A stretch of 64,000 nucleotides of DNA from Polytrichum commune (lineage: Eukaryota > Streptophyta > Polytrichopsida > Polytrichales > Polytrichaceae), in assembly GCA_950295325.1 (NCBI GenBank), contig OX485806.1:9734001-9798000 (forward strand), in the 5' to 3' direction. Shown here one piece after another: positions 1 to 10,055 of this stretch. Position numbers and translations under genes: made by a program. How positions within the stretch are numbered: the stretch's first letter is position 1; the number at the start of each line of letters is the position of its first letter. A model generated the notes under the pieces. The model was not told the origin of the DNA and ran no database searches. It saw nothing but the letters and a program-made list of their open reading frames with translations.

Positions 1-450
1 CTTATCCAAGAAGGGAGTTTTTGCACTTGGTGGAAGATCTTTGTGTCTGGATCCGAGGGTTAGGCCCCTCACACAACAGGGAATTGGTCATCTTTTATTT
101 CGATTTCTAGTGGTGATCGTAATACGATGAATGGTGAATTGTGGCTTTTAGTGTTGTTTCTGAAGGTCGAGGCTGAAAGAAAGCTTAGGGGTTTCTGTTG
201 CCTCTTATACAGAGTTGCAAATATGTATCCATATAAGGAGTCAACACACATGCACTGCCTAACACCAAAACTAAATAAGGGGAGGTCGGATTTTTGTTCA
301 TGTTTCATCTTAGATTTGCTAATGCAACACAACTTTCAAGACTTAGAATTTATCAATAGAAGATGGAGAACAAGAAAATACTACCGGATAACACCTGCAA
401 ACCTTAACTCTTTCTCAGCTAATTCTGATGAAATTTGTGCTTTCATTCAG
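1..450. other. Upstream region or intron of the STAR1-like gene
   Basis: No exon is recognised here. The STAR1-like reading frame enters at about 451 directly after a splice acceptor (TTCAG), so this stretch is most likely intron, with the short first coding exon either hidden here or left of the window. Open frames in the stretch resemble no known protein. Confidence 0.5.
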
Positions 451-2538
451 CAGGGACAGAGGACGATGATGTGAGGGAACATTTGCTGAACATTCCTGAA
501 CCCGAGCACCTAAAACGAGAATTCTCCTCAAAAGATTCGCTCAAGAGGCGCAGTGGTGCGAAAATCAGCATTGTAAACCTGGAGAGATTCTCTGACGCTG
601 GTGTCCCCCTGTTGTCTGGAGTTACAATGAATGTTCAGTCAGGCCAGGTTGTGGGCATCATAGGCCCCAGCGGCAGCGGGAAGTCAACCCTGTTGCGCTC
701 CCTCAATCGGTTGTGGGAGCCCCCTGCGGACTCTGTCTACCTCGATGGGGTGGACATCACCAAGATCAATGTTCTCGCAGCTCGCCGCCGTGTGGGGATG
801 TTGTTCCAGACTCCCCAGCTCTTTGATGGTACATCTCCCCATTGCATTTCGGGACCTTCTTAAAGACTAGGAAAAACTACACGAAACATGTGATTTTGTT
901 TGAGGTGGGGCTTGAAGCAAAATCCGGTAGACCATGAAACTACAATCATTGCATGCCATGTAGGATTTCACGTGGGTTTTGCATCCATTCAAACCTCCTT
1001 GGTCTGCTAGGCCCTCAAGCTCTAGTGTAAAGCGAAGTATGCAGTTTTGGCATTCTCCACCAATGAGATATTTTAGAATTTAATGATCTCTGTCCCTCAA
1101 ACTTTAGTATCAAGTGCCCCTAAGTGCACGAGGTTGAACTTCAGTATCTTATGGGTGAAGAAGGAACCATCGGAAACTTCAGAAAATACATGGGTGCCAT
1201 TCAGAGGCGCCAGGTTGAATTCCTTGTAAACCAACATGTTTACTCAAGAGGATCCAGGCAAAGAGCAATTTCTGACAAACACACACTTGCCCTTTCTTGC
1301 TGTTGCATATTTCTTTTTGTTTGTAGACTGTTTTCCCATTAGATCACATTGTCAGACTGTTTTGGTTCTCGCCATCTTTCAAATGTGAGAGTCTTCAGGC
1401 AAAGGAGGAGACTGACCTTGTGTATATTGGTTATTATCTGTACTAGTCTTTCCAAGTATGCTGAATCTGTGCATCCTCGGCAAAAGCAGAGTATCACATA
1501 CCTTGGCAGACCGTATGAAGGGGAATTGCGAGTGGACAACATATGAACCCAATTAGTATCCATACTGAAGGGCGCTTCTTTTGACTGCAGTGTAGTATAC
1601 AGTCTTCAAAACACACTTGCTTCATGGGTTTTGTATACTGAGTTGATGTCTGCTCTAGTGTAACTACTTGTAGGTAGAATGTATCTCATTTTTAAAATTG
1701 ATGTTTAGAACAACAGTAATTGGTTGACATTTTTTTTTTTGAAATTCAGCAGTGGCTGTCATGGCATTGATACATGTACTCAATGGTTTGGTGTTTGCAG
1801 GCACTGTGGGTGATAATGTCCGATATGGTCCAAGCCTGCAAGGAAAGAATCTGTCAGAAGCTGCTGTTGAAGGCCTACTTGCTTTTGCAGATCTCGACGT
1901 GTCGTTTGCCAAGAAGTCTGTTGTTGGTCTCTCTGTTGGACAAGCGCAGCGGGTTGCTTTGGCACGCACACTTGCGAACGAGCCTGAGGTTTGTCCTTTG
2001 GCATCATTATTAACCTATATGTGCATTCTGTTTGAGATGTTGATATAAGCCTCAACAGTTTTTGCATTCTGAATCATGGATAAGATTGACATTCTGACCA
2101 TAAATACTCCAGAGAATGTCAACTTTTGCATGTATATTCTGCCTTGAGAGGCAAGGATTAATGGTAACCTGCCTACTAGAGTAAGATTTACTTCCATCTT
2201 TCAAGGTCTAAAAGATCAGACATGGGCACTTAGTTTTGTACACTCTCTTTCTGACCCTCTTATGAATTGGTGAACAGGTCCTTCTTCTTGACGAACCAAC
2301 AAGTGCTCTGGACCCTATTTCAACACGCCACATAGAAGATACAGTGCTGCAGCTGAAAAGAACGCGAGGACTAACTGTGATCATGGTCTCACATAGCCTT
2401 GATCAAGTCCGGCGACTTTGTGACTTGGTGTGTGTGGTCATTGCAGGGAAGCTTGTGGAAGTGTTGAGCCCAGAGGAGCTTCATGATGCAGTTGACCCTC
2501 GTGCAAAAGAGTTTCTCGATGCTGCCCAACAACATTGA
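451..2538 (+). CDS. ABCI17/STAR1-like: ABC transporter ATP-binding subunit, STAR1/ABCI17-like (5' end missing)
   Basis: Three exons, 451-828, 1801-1988 and 2278-2538 (stop TGA 2536-2538), join in phase into about 274 residues of a stand-alone ABC ATPase. Visible motifs are Walker A GPSGSGKST, a Q-loop (LFQTPQLFDG), the signature LSVGQAQRVALARTL (a V replaces the second G of LSGGQ, as I recall for STAR1 proteins), Walker B VLLLDEPTSALD, and the switch His in VMVSHSLDQ. The DDVREHLL start is typical of plant ABCI17/STAR1. In rice and Arabidopsis STAR1 pairs with the membrane protein STAR2/ALS3 to move UDP-glucose and give aluminium tolerance; no such partner lies in this window. The entry phase needs one base from an upstream exon, so the true start codon is missing. 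The two introns (about 970 and 290 bp) hold no recognisable gene. Family is secure; the transported substrate is inference. Confidence 0.88.
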
Positions 2539-3590
2539 GAGGTCCTTTGTGCATATACTAGGAGAAGGGTTTTGGGAAGGAACATTTGTTAAATTCCTTA
2601 TGCTTTTCAGGAAACTTGACTCATTTCAAATTGGCATGCCGGGATTGTCCAGGGAAGTGTGAGGAGGACCAGGGCAGGATGAGCCGATCACAGGCCCGAC
2701 CTTTGGTTGTGACCAAGTTCGTTCGACATCTCGCCCCAGTCCCCTCCACACAGCAAGGGTCGTCTTTAATTTTGGCGGCTTGGCTGACTGCATTCACTTG
2801 AAGATATGAATCATCTGTAACACTGTGTGAGGGTAGAAGAGGTTGCATATGTGTCTTTGTGTCTGTTTTTTCTGATGGGGACCCTGTTACTTGTTGTGGC
2901 TGGGTATATTCTTGTGGGATGTCGGACCACAAGAATGACTGGATGTTACATCATGCAACTCCAAAGTAGAACTTTTACAAATCAGAATACAAACACAGAT
3001 GAACTCGGGATATATGACAATTGCAGATGGTTTTGTTTTGTTAACTATATGAGAACTTGAATTTATATGTGTCATTCATCAAATATCCAGTATCCATGGG
3101 TAGATATGTCATTGGCAGAGCGCTGACTGTAGATACCCATGTCCAAGACTGCAAACATGATGATGATGATGTTATTGTGTTCAAGATGGAACCAAATTTT
3201 ATGTTGAAGTCGTCGATTTGAAACCATTCTGCTCTCACCTCAGTCAACCATTTCGTCAATGCAATGCTACCACACTTGTTTAAGTATCTTTGATTCTTGA
3301 ATCCAACTGCACACAATTAGAAAAACCTAACCTTCCAGAGAACTCTTCACCAAGCAGATGAACTGAACATGGAGGTTCCAACAAAGTATGATGAATACAA
3401 AGACTTAACTTAGGCCAAATTATCAAATAAACAAATTGTAACGATAGCTTTGCAGACCTTACAGTGCTTGTGATGGCTTCATGAGGGTTCATAAATCCTG
3501 TGTTGGTGCTCATGCACTTCGAGGGATTTTCTTTCCTTACAATCCTTCTGCTGTATTGAAAATCTTCAAGGTACAAAAAATATGATACTT

Positions 3591-3805
3591 AGTGTCACTG
3601 GTTCTAATTGTCTTGCTCAATACTAATTGTAAACCGTGGTGTAATGTCACCAACACTAAAGATTAACCCAACATTATTTGTCATTCCTTGTAATTTTTTT
3701 GGGGGGATTATAGATTTACAAGGTTGCAATTACTCTCACTTACCTGGTGGTTTTTCCATCCAAATTTCAATCATCCATGACAACATTTCATCACAAGTTG
3801 TTGAC
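3591..3805 (+). repeat. Dispersed repeat, copy 1 (partner at 5336-5545)
   Basis: The stretch around 'TTGTCTTGCTCAATA', through 'AATTGTAAACCG' and a T-tract followed by GGG, to 'CATCCAAATTTCA', recurs in the same order and orientation at 5336-5545 with many substitutions and small indels. It is an old interspersed repeat of unknown class. Confidence 0.6.
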
Positions 3806-4129
3806 AAGTGAAGGTAGGGTTTTGGCCGATGGATGAACTCATCCATCATCCATGACCGTATTTGTTCACTTATTCATACAAAGTGTCATCCAAAAAGTTA
3901 CCATAGTGACATAAAATACCATATGACACTAAATGCCATATGTTGTGTAGTTGTTGTCACACTTGTTTATGAATATTTGATTCCTAAATCCAATTGTGCA
4001 CAACCATAAAAGTCTATTCAACATACACCACCTAACTTTCCAAATAACTTGTCCCCAAGCAAATGAATTGAATACAGGTTCTAACAATCACAAGCACTGT
4101 TACTATGGGAAGTGGGTTGTAAATACACA

Positions 4130-4460
4130 CTTTTAGCACTCACTTCTCATATGATATGAAACATACAATTAGTGCAAGATTATTAGCAAATCCAATTCAT
4201 GTTTGTACTCTTTTTCCTCATTAATTTTGGAGCTCATTATTATATCTTAAATCATTGCCAAAGTGAGCATTCTTTTTCTTATAAAGTGATCATATAAGTC
4301 TCCCCAACTATGTTGACTTTTGAACCTTGAATGCCTAACATTATTTTGTGTACATAGTTCAATCTTTTTCAAATACATATCTTTTTGGTGTTTGTTCTTA
4401 GATCCACACCTAACCACACACCACTCAAATATAAGTGACCGTGTCATATGCATAAAAAAT
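4130..4460 (+). repeat. Family B arm, forward orientation
   Basis: Resembles the left terminal repeat of the 9744-12870 element: 'CACTTCTC-TA-GATATGAAACA', a TTTTCCTCAT run, 'ATAAAGTGATCATATA', 'ATGTTGACT', then 'TCTTTTTGGTGTTTGTTCTTAG' and 'ACACCTAAC'. A reverse-oriented copy lies at 6370-6715, so the two flank the first recognised exon of the RPA70N-like gene. Confidence 0.65.
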
Positions 4461-4807
4461 TAGGTCCACTTTCCTTATTGGCTTGCATTCCTTGTGCTGA
4501 ATAAAATGACTTACTTTCCGAAGAAGCTATTATCAAAGCCCACAAGTTACAATACGATTATTATGACGAGGGGGAATTACCGCAATCCAACATATCTCTC
4601 ATTCATCCAATATGAAAAACGTGATCTCCTTACATGTTTGTGGTCGATTATCTCAAATGACTTGGGCTAGATTGATTCGAGGTCTTTGTAGCTATTTCCA
4701 GTGTCTAATCAAGTAAAGAATTCACCTCTGGGATGCATACTATTTAAGGGCTTTTATGTTGGATGATTGTGAGGTAAGTTCGAATGCGATAATTCCGTAA
4801 CCGAATG

Positions 4808-5300
4808 CTCATCCAAGAGCAAAAAGGTCACTAGACTCTGCCACAAGTTTTCATCCATGGAGATACAATATGATGTGCAATCTCCAAATGGTGTCCAAGA
4901 GTTGATTGGTTATGGTTGATAACTAGCTTGAGTCGGTGGATGACGAGTCACTCCTGTGACTCGTCATCCACTCTCCTCTCATTGGTTATCTAGTCCATAA
5001 TAGATATTTAATCCAAGAGTAGGAGGTTTGCCAAAAACTTGTTGCAATTTTCACCCACGAAGGCACATTTATCATCCATATTCCCCTTCCACGAGTTGAT
5101 CAATTATGGCCTATAACCAGCTTGAAGTAGATGGAGGAGCTGCTTCTGTGGCTCGTCATTCATCCTCCTCTCATTGGTTATGTTTCACCCAAGTTCAAGA
5201 GGGTTGTCATATCTTGTCACAATTCCTCATCCATGAAGGCACACACTATCATCCATATTCTCTAGATTCTTTCCATGAGCTAATTGGTCATGATCAATAA
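4808..5300 (+). repeat. Degenerate tandem array, about 175 bp unit, about three copies
   Basis: Landmarks recurring in order are 'ATCCAAGAG', a 'CATCCATG-AG--ACA' stretch, 'GAGTTGAT-GGTTATGG' followed by an AACTAGCTTGA-like run, and 'GACTCGTCAT-CATCC'. Units start near 4808, 4990 and 5165. They have diverged strongly, so the array is old. Confidence 0.55.
4936..4971. repeat. Perfect short inverted repeat (15 bp arms, 6 bp loop)
   Basis: The arm GTGGATGACGAGTCA at 4936-4950 is exactly reverse-complemented at 4957-4971. It lies inside the ~175 bp tandem array, where the neighbouring unit carries a diverged form. Confidence 0.85.
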
Positions 5301-5335
5301 CCACCTTCGTTCATTATCTACACTAAACATTGTAT

Positions 5336-5545
5336 TTAGTGTCACCAATTCTATTTGTCTTGCTCAATATCAATTGTAAACCGCCTGTGTAGTGTCACCA
5401 AATGCAAACCTAACACTATTTATCAATCCGTGTGAATTTTTTTGGGCATCATGAAATTTACATTGTTGCAATTGATTGTCATCTACTAAGTGATTTCTCA
5501 TCCAAATTTCACTCACCCATGACAATACTTCATTTTTATATTCTT
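5336..5545 (+). repeat. Dispersed repeat, copy 2 (partner at 3591-3805)
   Basis: Same order of landmarks as the copy at 3591-3805. It lies shortly upstream of the RPA70N-like gene and may overlap its promoter. Confidence 0.6.
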
Positions 5546-5914
5546 AGGATGCAGAATATACCAAACCTTTTATTCACTAATTGGCATTCGTAAATTTCAT
5601 CCAAATATCAATCATACATGACAATGATAATCATAAGCCGATTAAGAAGAAATGTCATTAAGAAAGTACTGCATTGACATATAACACCGTATGACACTAA
5701 CTACAATGTTTAGTATAGTCAGTCGCTGGGAGATGGATGAATACGAGGATGATGGTCGGACCAGAACATTCATCCAGACATCGTCGTTTTCATCCAAAAC
5801 TCCAAATGCTCATGGCAGGCGGAGTTTCTGCTGCGCGTGGTTTGTTGCGATGAGTCTACTGCTCAAGAGTTGCTCTCTGATCTGCTCTCTGATCTGCGCA
5901 AGTTATTGTCCGCA

Positions 5915-7201
5915 ATGGAGCCTGCGGAGCTGAGCTTCTTTGAGATGAAGCAACTGGAAGAAGAAGACGAAGAAGACACGCACATGAGGAACAATACTTT
6001 GACGCCCTTGTTAGGATTTGTCTGCCCGATTTTCAAACCGAAGCCGGACGCCTACCCGGTCTTTCAGGTGATCATCATCATCTTTGCAATTTGCATCCAG
6101 GTCATAACCGTCGCGGCATCGTCAAGAACGGTCACTCAACATGAATTCTACGCAATATTTCATGATTATTAATACTCTTCATGAGTTTCACAGATTGATT
6201 TGATTTTCGTACTACGGGAAGGAGAAGTCGAAGTATATCAACGCCTTTTCCACATTGCCTTGTGCCTGCGTATAAGTACTTATCCAACAATGATAGGTAT
6301 AACTAGCAGCGTGAATGTAGCGTGGAATTCTATAAGTTAGACTTGAATGATTCTTCTGGGGCAACATTATAACACTTTTCATGATCAGACACCTGTAGTT
6401 GAGTGGTGTGAGGTTAGGTCTGTATCTAAGAATGGACATGCCAGATAGATATTTGTTCAAAAGAGTTTGGTCTTATACGAGCTCAGCATTTGTCAACCAT
6501 TCTAGGCTCGAGAGTCAACATAATTGAGCACGAAAAAGTTCACTTAACAAATGAATAAGATCTTTATACAACTAGAGAGTCCGAATGTGTTCAAGAATTA
6601 CGAGAGGAAAATGGCTACGGAGGTCCACCATGACTTGGAATTGGCAATCATCTCTCACTAATCGCGTGTTATGCATACTACAAGAAGTGTGTGCAGAGCT
6701 GAAAGTGTCCATTCAAGGCCGCTAGCTTAATTGCCTTAAGTGCGTATGGTATTGCTTAATAGCAAGATTAACCTATGATCTGATATCAGGGGATGTGTGC
6801 TTGATATTGTTGATGATATTCTTCTCTCTGGTTATTCTTATTCGTTGTCTTCATCCATCGCAGCTTGTCTTCCAAAATTACGCATGTGTTCTCTCCTTTC
6901 GCTACAAATTCCTTCCTTGAGCATCATCGCAGTCAATTCTGTCAGTGGACTATTTAATATCTCCACTGACAGAATTCAATTTAGTTAATCTCGTTTAGAA
7001 CGCTCTAATGGCAGATTGACTACGACTCGCAGATCAGCATCTCTAAGTAATTGCATTCTTCTAGTGCTCATCATGCCTTGGTTTTTCCCGCATGAATTAG
7101 TTCCAAAAGTATCTGAACCACCAAGCCTATATATGATAAAATTTCTATATTAAGCGGCTCAAAATGTCAAGAGATATTGATGTGGATATATAAGCTTCAT
7201 T

Positions 7202-7233
<32 letters not shown>

Positions 7234-9687
7234 CAGCTCACTGATTACCTGGTAGCTCGCAACAGGGAACTCATAAATAGCTGCAATATGCACAGGTGGT
7301 GGGTCATTCGGTGATCGCCATCCTAAATTGATTCTCATTGCTCCAGCTAATTATTCGCACTAACAAACTGACAAATATTGACTTCATAACTTCTGCAGAT
7401 ATTTAAAATTTACAGCAAGGGCCGCCAAGTCAGAGTAATACTCAGTGATGGCTATGACCTTGAGCATGCAGTGCTTGCACCTGAACTCTATAAAAAATTT
7501 CAGTGCAATCCAATTCCAAGGGGTTCAATCGTGAAGATCTATCAGCACTCTATGCACTCCCATATTGAGAAGAAGTACAGGTGGTAATTAATGACGCCAA
7601 TCATCGATATATTAGTTATTGAATGTTCATTTTACACTCACTATTATTCCATCATCGAGAACCAAATCACTGCAGCATGCTCGATCCAGAATTAGTACTC
7701 TTGTGCATATATATGCATTATTATAAGCTTTGTTTGAATTCATCATTATTCGAGCATAGTGATTCAGGAGATATCTGCATATATACCCCGCCGGGAGTTT
7801 GAATCTATTTCAGCATCGACATTACTGATTCATCATGTGTGGATGCGTGACCATATTTCCCATGATCTATCCACTCACTGATTACTCTATAATTTTTCAG
7901 TTTCTTTTTCACTGGCTGATCAATATGCAGACTCATAAGGATTCATGAGTTGGAGGTTCTAGTTTGGGGTTTCCGAATCATTGGGCTGGACTGTCTGGAG
8001 TATGGGATTTGGCCCTTTGGAGGAGAGTGGTCAGAAAGTGATTGGGAAGAGGCGAAATTCAGGAGGCTGGACTTTGATGACCGGTATAATTGGGAGGAAT
8101 ATATTGAAGAAAACCACACTATATTTGGGATCAGGCTCTCTACTGACGCTTTGGTGGCCATCAATGTCGTCTCCAGCCCTTATCTTCAGCCTACGCTTCA
8201 GGTTTGATCTCGTGCATATGTACATTGTAGGTCAATTTCGCACTTGATGATTTGATCACCTTGAACCCTACACTATTTTATTACAGCAGGACCACCCAAC
8301 CCCAACCTTAACCCCGACCACATTACCCCAATTATATCTCAATACTGCATCACAAAATAGGTTAGGTTGAGGTCGAAGATATTCCCACCCTAACCTGAAA
8401 ACAACCTCAAAAGCCCAAAAGCCCAGCCCCCAACAGATGTTGAGGTTGGGGTGGAGGTTGGAGATGGGCCGGGTGGCCTTATTGCTGTTAGATATCAACT
8501 TCCCGGCCGTTTCTTACATTTGGAGAAGAATTATTGCCGATGAACGTTATCTTACAGGCACTTCAGATAGAAGTCCCACGAGGATTTGAAAGGTCCAGAA
8601 AATGTCCGGCTTATGAATGCAAGACTGTTCTGCGTGCCCACATGTGATGACAAATCTGCAATTTGTTATTTTTGCATATTCTGGACTCTCAAGGTTCTTT
8701 AGCACACTGCCATATTCTACAGATTCCTCTAAAATTATCGGCGATTTGCCTGAAGTCTTGAACTTGAGCCGGTTATTTCACCAATTCGACTGGCCCATCT
8801 GTAACTAGCGGTTGGATCTCCCCGCTCGTAGCTTTGTCTCCAGTTTAAGAGAAATTGCATCAATTTTGTGCAAAAGTCGAAGGTGGAACCACTTTCAATA
8901 ATTCAAGAACTCAGGTTAACTTATGGTATCTTCCCTTCTACATATGACATGGACTACCTGCTGCAGAACTACCTCTAAAGTTCAGGCAATGTTTCAAAAT
9001 TTTAATCTCCTCAGGGTCGGATTGGATCATTGCGCATGATATATATATATATAGATAGCCATCCCGATCATGAGCAATCCCCCTGCACACTCTTGATTGA
9101 TTAATTTGAACCTGCAGATTGTGGATATTCGTAACATATCTGTTGTGGGGATTTCACGCGAGCAGTTTCGGATGATCCTGTCAGATGGTGAACACGTGCA
9201 GCAATCATTCTTGGGAACACTTCAATTGAACCAGAAAGCCAAGACTGGATTGTTTGTAAAAGGCTCCATTGTCAAGTTGCTCAACTTCGAATGGAGGACA
9301 GTTTCAAACAGAAGGTAAGTAGCCTACTTTACAGCAATATACTTGATTTCTTGATATTTCCAATTATATAATGTATAAGTGTAGAGTTGAGTAGTAATTC
9401 GTTTTTATTAACGTGGTGGACCTCATATTAATTGGTAAAATCTTCACCAGTTCTTGCAGATTATTATTTCCGTGCGAGGGTTCAATGTAGTCTAGCGTAA
9501 AGTTATTTTACACGTATCTCATGATGCCCTTCTCATTCGATCATGCATTTCTCTGTTTTCTCAAATTTGGCATGCAGGACTCTCTTTGTCCTTAACATGA
9601 ATCCTTCCCCAAATGGAGGTGGAATCATTAGCGATCCAGATCCAAGGCCGGTCTTCTTAGGACCAGATTTCTTGAGCGAGAACATTG
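5915..9687 (+). CDS. Protein with two RPA70 N-terminal-like OB domains (3' end not found)
   Basis: Exons 5915-6067, 7399-7580, 7931-8201, 9118-9314 and 9578-9687 join in phase into about 304 residues. Each of the two domains reads like the replication protein A large-subunit N-terminal OB fold: a strand before QVRVILSDGYD or FRMILSDGEHVQQ, then RGSIVKIYQ or KGSIVKLLNFEW, then a basic strand (KKYRLIRIHELEVL or SNRRTLFVLNMNP). In RPA this domain binds partner proteins in replication and repair. The central ssDNA-binding domains and the zinc finger are not seen. Exon 1 encodes a Leu-rich stretch and an acidic run (QLEEEDEEDT); ATG 5915 is the only in-frame Met before the first stop upstream, though an earlier exon is possible. 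The frame leaves the last exon at GT 9688, just before the element at 9744. It could be a real small paralogue or a truncated gene. Confidence 0.62.
6370..6715 (-). repeat. Family B arm, reverse orientation (in intron 1 of the RPA70N-like gene)
   Basis: The reverse complement carries the family B landmarks ('CGCGATTAG', 'CATTTTCCTC', 'ATCTTATTCATT', 'AATTATGTTGACT', 'CTAGAATGGTT'). With the forward arm at 4130-4460 it forms a 2.6 kb inverted pair. Confidence 0.6.
6935..6976. repeat. Perfect hairpin, 15 bp arms, 12 bp loop
   Basis: AATTCTGTCAGTGGA at 6935-6949 is exactly reverse-complemented at 6962-6976. It lies in intron 1 of the RPA70N-like gene. Confidence 0.85.
7201..7234. repeat. (TA)n microsatellite
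   Basis: Nearly pure TA dinucleotide run in intron 1 of the RPA70N-like gene. Confidence 0.9.
8284..8487. mobile_element. hAT-like foldback MITE, about 204 bp
   Basis: Starts CAGCAGGACCACCCAACCCC and ends with the imperfect reverse complement (GGGCCGGGTGGCCTTATTGCTG). Inner segments also fold back: CCCCAACCTTAACCCC pairs with GTTGAGGTTGGGG. Termini beginning CAG followed by ACCACCC resemble hAT elements. No clean 8 bp target duplication was found. Sits in intron 3 of the RPA70N-like gene. Confidence 0.6.
8650..8831 (+). repeat. Family C dispersed repeat (partial)
   Basis: Shares with 27893-28502 and 36998-37230 the ordered landmarks 'ATAGATT-CTCTAAAAT' (here ACAGATTCCTCTAAAAT), 'GAACTTGAGCCGGTTATTTC', 'ATCTGTAACTAGCGG' and 'GGATCTCCCCGCTCGTAG'. 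In intron 3 of the RPA70N-like gene. Confidence 0.7.
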
Positions 9688-9743
9688 GTACGTTGCTGTG
9701 TGTTCCTTGTAAAATATCGAATTTGCCATTTCTGAGATCCAGT

Positions 9744-10055
9744 TAAGGTAGATGGGTCTTAAATGGTTACATTTTTTGACTAGCCCACTTCTCTTAGGAT
9801 ATGAAACATGTGATTAGTATGAGATGGTTAAGAACTCCAAATCGAGGAGTAGCCATTTTCCTCATGATTTTCAAAGCTCTTATGAGTATCTTACTCATTA
9901 TCAAAGTAAAGGTTCTTGTGCTCATAAAGTGGTCATATAGGTCCCCCCAATCATGTTGACTATTGAGTTTAGAATGGTTATCTTTCTTTGAGTAGGCAGT
10001 CTAGTCTCTTTAAACACATGTCTTTTTGGTATATGTTCTTAGAGCTACACCTAAC
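9744..10055 (+). repeat. Left terminal inverted repeat of the 3.1 kb element
   Basis: Runs from TAAGGTAGATGGG to CTACACCTAAC. Internal landmarks shared with the right arm include 'GATATGAAACATG', 'CTCATAAAGTGGTCATATAGG' and 'ATGTTGACTATTGAG'. Confidence 0.8.

Larger units (their letters stand above)
2539..5914. other. Intergenic DNA with degenerate dispersed and tandem repeats
   Basis: No supportable gene. The first ~500 bp after the STAR1-like stop is probably 3' UTR and flank. From about 3.6 kb the DNA is AT-rich and made of decayed repeats: a ~210 bp repeat present twice, a ~175 bp tandem array, a perfect palindrome, and one arm of an inverted pair. Short open frames look random. Confidence 0.6.
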
